This document shows, in pieces, positions 60,331-64,000 of a stretch of 64,000 bases of DNA (the first letter of the stretch is position 1; each line of letters opens with the position of its first letter). Location of the stretch: the NCBI GenBank assembly GCA_044368415.1, contig JBIPLJ010000001.1, forward strand, positions 62,001 to 126,000, written 5' to 3'. The DNA is from UBA4615 sp044368415. GTDB lineage: Bacteria; Pseudomonadota; Gammaproteobacteria; Burkholderiales; Burkholderiaceae_E. A program made the translations under genes and the position numbers. The notes beneath the pieces were generated by a model that did not search any database, was not told where the DNA came from, and saw only the letters and a list, made by a program, of their open reading frames with translations.

Positions 60331-61724
60331 GTCGCGCCCGCCTTGCTTCCATCGTGCTGGCGGTCGCAGCCGTCGGCACACTGCTCGCCGGCTGCGAGCG
60401 GCCCCCGATCGACCGCGTCCAGGTCGGCTATCGCGGTGTTGCGATGGAACAGAACTACAACCCGCGGCTGATGGCCGAGGTGATTGCTGCGAACCAGCCG
60501 CCCGAGGCGCTCGAGCCGGCGTCCGCGGACGGCCCGAAGGCCAGTGCCGTCTACCAGAACGTGAAGGTGCTGGGCGACCTGAGTGTCGGGCAGTTCGCCC
60601 GTTCGATGGTCGCGATGTCGAACTGGGTGGCGCCTAAGGAAGGCCCCGAGGCCGGCTGCATCTACTGCCACAACCCGGCGAACTTCGCGGACGACTCCAA
60701 GTACACGAAGGTGGTCGCGCGTCGCATGGTCCAGATGACACAGAACATCAACGGCAACTGGAAGCAGCACGTCGCGGACACCGGCGTCACCTGCTACACC
60801 TGCCACCGCGGCCAGCCGGTGCCGGCCAACGTGTGGTTCGATCCGGCACCGCTCAAGCACGACGTGAGCGGCCTGCTCGGCGATCGCGCCCTGCAGAACT
60901 CGCCGGCCGCCTCGGTGAAGCTCGCGTCGCTGCCGTACGACCCGTTCGGCCCCTACCTCAAGGGCGACCAGCCGATCCGGGTGCAGGGCGACACCGCGCT
61001 GCCCACCGGCAACCGGGCCTCGACCAAGCAGACCGAGTTCACGTACAGCCTGATGATGCACATGTCCGACTCGCTCGGCGTGAACTGCACCTACTGCCAC
61101 AACAGCCGCTCGTGGCAGGACTGGGAGCAGAGCCCGCCGCAGCGCGCGACCGCGTGGTACGGCATTCGGATGGCCCGCCAGCTGAACAACGAGTACATGA
61201 CCCCGCTGACCGGCACGTTCCCCGCGAACCGCCTGGGCCCGACGGGCGACGTGCCGAAGCTCAACTGCGCGACCTGCCACCAGGGGGCCTACAAGCCGCT
61301 GTTCGGCGCGAAGATGGCCAAGGACCATCCGGAGTTCGGCGGCGTGCCGGCGAACGCGGCGGTGGCTGCGGCTGCGGCCGCATCGGCCCCGGCACCGAGC
61401 TCGGGCCTGGCCCCTGCGACGGTGTTCTTCGCGGTCGGCTCGTCGGCGCTGACAGACGAGGGCTCAAAGGTGCTGGTCGACCTGGCCGCGTCGATGAAGT
61501 CGAGCACCGATGCAAAGGTCGCGATCTCCGGCTTCCACTCGGCGGCCGGCAGCCTCGCGCAGAACCAGGAGCTGGCCAAGCAGCGTGCCTTCGCGGTCCG
61601 CGACGCGCTCAAGGCCGCTGGCATTCCCGAAGACCGGCTGGTCCTCGAGAAACCCATGCAGACGGAGGCAAACGTCTCCGGCGAAGATCCCCGCTCCCGC
61701 CGCGTCGACGTGGCGGTCCGCTAG
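60327..61724 (+). CDS. pufC: Tetrahaem reaction-centre cytochrome fused to an OmpA-like domain
   Basis: A 465-residue lipoprotein (lipobox LLAGC, Cys23). Four CxxCH haem sites: CIYCH (111-115), CYTCH (156-160), CTYCH (254-258) and CATCH (314-318), with family Met-bearing helices before them. This is PufC, which re-reduces the special pair from the periplasm. The usual cytochrome ends near residue 335. Here an Ala-rich linker (about 341-360) leads to about 105 extra residues with an OmpA/MotB-like pattern: TVFFAVGSSALTDEGSKVL, ISGFHSAAG, ELAKQRAFAVRDALKAAGIP and SRRVDVAV. Similar tails occur on some betaproteobacterial cytochrome oxidase subunits II. The same frame is open throughout, so the fusion is not an artefact of frame choice. 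Confidence 0.95.
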   Translation: MSRARLASIVLAVAAVGTLLAGCERPPIDRVQVGYRGVAMEQNYNPRLMAEVIAANQPPEALEPASADGPKASAVYQNVKVLGDLSVGQFARSMVAMSNWVAPKEGPEAGCIYCHNPANFADDSKYTKVVARRMVQMTQNINGNWKQHVADTGVTCYTCHRGQPVPANVWFDPAPLKHDVSGLLGDRALQNSPAASVKLASLPYDPFGPYLKGDQPIRVQGDTALPTGNRASTKQTEFTYSLMMHMSDSLGVNCTYCHNSRSWQDWEQSPPQRATAWYGIRMARQLNNEYMTPLTGTFPANRLGPTGDVPKLNCATCHQGAYKPLFGAKMAKDHPEFGGVPANAAVAAAAAASAPAPSSGLAPATVFFAVGSSALTDEGSKVLVDLAASMKSSTDAKVAISGFHSAAGSLAQNQELAKQRAFAVRDALKAAGIPEDRLVLEKPMQTEANVSGEDPRSRRVDVAVR

Positions 61725-61749
61725 GGCGGCATCTCCCCGCCCTTGGGCT

Positions 61750-61781
61750 AACGGCGTCCGCCCGGACGCCGTTTTTTTTTT
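61750..61781 (+). terminator. Rho-independent terminator after pufC
   Basis: AACGGCGTCC-GCCC-GGACGCCGTT is a perfect stem followed by a run of ten T, 25 bp after the pufC stop. It ends the photosynthesis transcript. Confidence 0.95.
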
Positions 61782-61801
61782 CGTCGGCGGATCCGAACGG
61801 T

Positions 61802-62764
61802 TCAGCCCTGCTTCGAACGCTTGTGCTCGTACATCTGACCGTCCGAGCGCGCGAGGAGCGCGTCGACCGAGCAGGGTCGAGTGATGTCGGCGCTCACGAT
61901 GCCCACGCTGAATCGGATTCGATAGCCGCGTTGGTGTTCGTCGTCGTAGGCGTTGAGCGCCTGCAGCAGCCGCTGTCTGATCCCTGGCAACTCGGACTCG
62001 GGGCAATCGGTCATCAGCACGGCGAACTCGTCTCCACCCATTCGGCCGATCACGTCTGAGTTACGGAAGTTCCTCAGCAGCACCGAGGCGAAGCCGGTCA
62101 GCGCCCGATCACCCTCGGCGTGTCCAAACCGGTCGTTGATGGACTTGAAGCCATCGAGGTCGAAGAACAGCATCGAGGCCGGACGGCGCATGCGCACGCA
62201 CAGGTCGAGCGTGTGCTGGGCGAGCACCGCGAAGCCGCGCCGGTTGGACAGGCGCGTGAGATCGTCCATCGTGGCGAGATGGACCGCGGCGAGCTCCTGC
62301 TCGGCCATGCGCCCGAGGTCCCTGAGCAGGTCCAGGTCGTCGGCATCGAATGCCCTGGCCTTCGAATCGAGCAGACACAGGGTGCCCATCTTGCTGCCGT
62401 CCGGTGCGGACAGCGGGCAGCCCGCATAGAACCGGATGTGCGGCTCGCCGGTCACCAGCGGATTGTCGTGGAATCGAAGGTCGAGCCGCGCATCGGGGAT
62501 CAGCAGGATGTCGTCGCTGTTGATCGCATGCCCGCAGAAGGAGACGTCGCGTGGTGTCTCGGGCACCGACAAGCCGTTACACGATTTGAACCACTGACGG
62601 TTGGCGTCGACCAGGCTCACCAAGGCGATCGGCACCCCGAAGAGCCGCCTCGAGAGTCGCGTGAGGCGGTCGAAGCGCTCGTCGGGCGGTGTATCCAGGA
62701 TGTCGAGCGAGCGGAGCGTACCGAGACGGACCGCCTCGTCGGCTGGAATGGCGGGAGTGATCAT
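61802..62764 (-). CDS. GAF-GGDEF diguanylate cyclase
   Basis: A 320-residue protein with an N-terminal GAF domain (about 20-160: ERFDRLTRLSRRLFGVPIAL, RDVSFCGHAI) and a C-terminal GGDEF domain (about 168-320) with intact GGDEF active site and an RNSD inhibitory site five residues before it. It should make cyclic di-GMP under GAF control and product inhibition. ATG 62764 is preferred to a TTG at 62788. It converges on the puf terminator and lies outside the photosynthesis cluster proper. Confidence 0.93.
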   Translation of the reverse strand: MITPAIPADEAVRLGTLRSLDILDTPPDERFDRLTRLSRRLFGVPIALVSLVDANRQWFKSCNGLSVPETPRDVSFCGHAINSDDILLIPDARLDLRFHDNPLVTGEPHIRFYAGCPLSAPDGSKMGTLCLLDSKARAFDADDLDLLRDLGRMAEQELAAVHLATMDDLTRLSNRRGFAVLAQHTLDLCVRMRRPASMLFFDLDGFKSINDRFGHAEGDRALTGFASVLLRNFRNSDVIGRMGGDEFAVLMTDCPESELPGIRQRLLQALNAYDDEHQRGYRIRFSVGIVSADITRPCSVDALLARSDGQMYEHKRSKQG

Positions 62765-62948
62765 GAAGCGATCCGATGGCGGGAACAATCAGTATCGAGG
62801 CTGTTTTATCGTCAGATCGCACGAAAAACGCCACCAAACCTTCCCCGTTCGTCGGCCCGCCGCGTCGACGGCCAGTGTGACGTTCGTCGCGGACCGCAAA
62901 TGCGGCCGCCGATTCGCACCGGCGGCGGTCGTCCCGCCCTGCGGCGCG

Positions 62949-63965
62949 CTACTGCTGCTTGGGACCTTCAGTCAGGCGACGTCCGAGACCGATGGCGTAC
63001 GGCGCCGCGCGGGCGGCAAGCATCGGGTCGGCCGATGGCTCGATGCCCTTGGGCAGCACCATCGGGTTGAAGGTGATGCCCAGGCAGTCGCCGCCGCCGT
63101 CCTCGGCGACCGAGCTCACCTTCAGCACTCCGAGCGTGACCTTCCTGCGGCCCGCAGGCAGCGGCACGGTGGCGTTGTCGAGGATGTCGCCGGCCTGCGC
63201 CAGCTCCAGGTTGAAGTCGAACGCCACCTTGCCCTCCTTCACCCGCTGCCGCAGATCGTCGAACAGAAAGGCCGGACCCTTTGCCCGAGCCTCGTCGTCG
63301 GTCAGGCCCTGAACGCCACCGACCGGTTCGAAGATCCACTTCCCGAACTGACGGTTGCCGCTCGCGTTCACGAATCCGAAGGCGTTCACGCCCCAGTAGT
63401 TGACGGCGGCGAAGCTGGCGGGCACCGGCTGCGATGCAAAGTACTTCCCCTGCAGCAGCACGTCGGGGTTGGCATCCGCAAACGCCTTGACCTTGGCTGC
63501 ATCCGGCATCCGGGTCGCCGGATCGGGCTGCAGCGACGCCAGGCGCCCGAAGAACTGCTGGGGCGACGAGGCGCCGAAGACCGGTGCCGAGATGTTGCCG
63601 AGCTGCCACCGGTCGCCGTCGGGCAGGTTGAACTGCAGCGCCAGGTTGCGCTGGCTCCGGGTGTTGTCCGGCGCCTTCGGGTTGGCACCGCCGACCGAGA
63701 AACGGACGATCACCGGCACCGGCCGGCCGCTGAACGCCGATGACGTGGACAGACTACGCGCGTCCGCGGTGCCCACGAACTCGCCCGCGGCACAGATGCC
63801 CTTGGCACCCGAACGGCGATACCCCTCGAACTTGCCGAAGGTCGATTCGAACTGGTCGATGAACGCGTTCGGATCCACCGGGGTGGCGGGCGCGGGCTGC
63901 GCCAGCGCGGCGGTTCCGAACAGCGCGAAGGCGAGCGTCGCGATGGAATGGGTGGTGGTGTTCAA
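62949..63965 (-). CDS. Exported catalase-related peroxidase-like protein lacking the distal His
   Basis: A 338-residue protein with a signal peptide (SIATLAFALFGTAALAQ). The body fits the small catalase-related peroxidase family: IVRFSVGGANPKAPDNTRSQ, RNLALQFNLPDGDRWQL and, near the end, ARAAPYAIGLGRRL with the Arg and proximal Tyr haem ligand. The catalase distal His, expected in an HAKG-like motif after the first strand, is replaced: the sequence reads YRRSGAKGICAAGEF. It may therefore bind haem without normal peroxide turnover. No operon partner is visible. Confidence 0.82.
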   Translation of the reverse strand: MNTTTHSIATLAFALFGTAALAQPAPATPVDPNAFIDQFESTFGKFEGYRRSGAKGICAAGEFVGTADARSLSTSSAFSGRPVPVIVRFSVGGANPKAPDNTRSQRNLALQFNLPDGDRWQLGNISAPVFGASSPQQFFGRLASLQPDPATRMPDAAKVKAFADANPDVLLQGKYFASQPVPASFAAVNYWGVNAFGFVNASGNRQFGKWIFEPVGGVQGLTDDEARAKGPAFLFDDLRQRVKEGKVAFDFNLELAQAGDILDNATVPLPAGRRKVTLGVLKVSSVAEDGGGDCLGITFNPMVLPKGIEPSADPMLAARAAPYAIGLGRRLTEGPKQQ

Positions 63966-64000
63966 GTCATTCGCTCCGGGAGGTTGACGGGGTCGTGCGA

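Noticed and set aside
1..64000. tRNA, rRNA, complete insertion sequences or prophage genes
   Set aside because: None was recognised on either strand; only the recombinase fragment near 3.1-3.3 kb suggests past mobility.

Overview
The window is about 64 kb of high-GC chromosome from an anoxygenic phototrophic proteobacterium. A type II reaction-centre photosynthesis cluster (bchI-bchD-bchO-crtB-crtE-crtF-bchC-bchX-bchY-bchZ-pufB-orf-pufA-pufL-pufM-pufC) fills about 45.1-61.7 kb, all on the + strand. The short LH1 alpha and beta chains, the tetrahaem PufC, and the flanking Bug/TctC, FAH, RND and DUF1501/DUF1800 genes suggest a purple betaproteobacterium of the Burkholderiales (Rubrivivax-like). 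This assignment is inference from gene content; no rRNA marker lies in the window.

Layout. 1-3.0 kb: partial DUF1428 gene, a LysR regulator, a frameshifted nitroreductase remnant and a CPBP membrane protease. 3.1-13.5 kb: a defence island on the minus strand, bounded on one side by a tyrosine-recombinase remnant. It is a tightly coupled operon hsdR-yhcG(DUF1016)-hsdS-prrC-hsdM, that is, a type I restriction-modification system carrying a PrrC-like anticodon nuclease with its Arg-Glu-His triad intact. Two toxin-antitoxin pairs follow, one with a perfect palindromic operator. 13.7-25.1 kb: a urea/short-chain-amide module, with an ABC transporter (urtABCDE type), formamidase fmdA and fmdB, divergent from a large protein in which an NCS1 permease, a Cys-rich segment, a histidine kinase and a receiver are fused, plus a LuxR-type response regulator. 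25.1-30.1 kb: an aromatic-degradation-like set (IclR regulator, flavin hydroxylase, VOC protein, Bug/TctC binding protein, FAH hydrolase). 30.2-33.1 kb: a DUF1501/DUF1800 pair. 33.2-39.9 kb: a TetR-RND efflux operon with a long inverted repeat upstream. 40.2-44.9 kb: YiiX-like peptidase, sterol-desaturase family enzyme, epoxide hydrolase, RidA and aldehyde dehydrogenase.

In the photosynthesis cluster, BchI and BchD (with ChlH/BchH, not in the window) insert Mg. BchX, BchY, BchZ and BchC convert chlorin to bacteriochlorophyll a precursors. CrtB, CrtE and CrtF make spheroidene- or spirilloxanthin-type carotenoids. PufB and PufA form LH1, PufL and PufM the reaction centre, and PufC re-reduces the special pair. 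Three TGT-N12-ACA boxes (upstream of crtB, crtE and bchC) fit PpsR/CrtJ control. A long hairpin between pufA and pufL should protect the upstream LH1 message, and a strong terminator ends the cluster after pufC. Two features stand out: PufC carries a C-terminal OmpA-like domain, and an unrecognised 74-residue single-helix gene sits between pufB and pufA. The window ends with a GAF-GGDEF cyclase and a secreted catalase-like protein that lacks the usual distal histidine.
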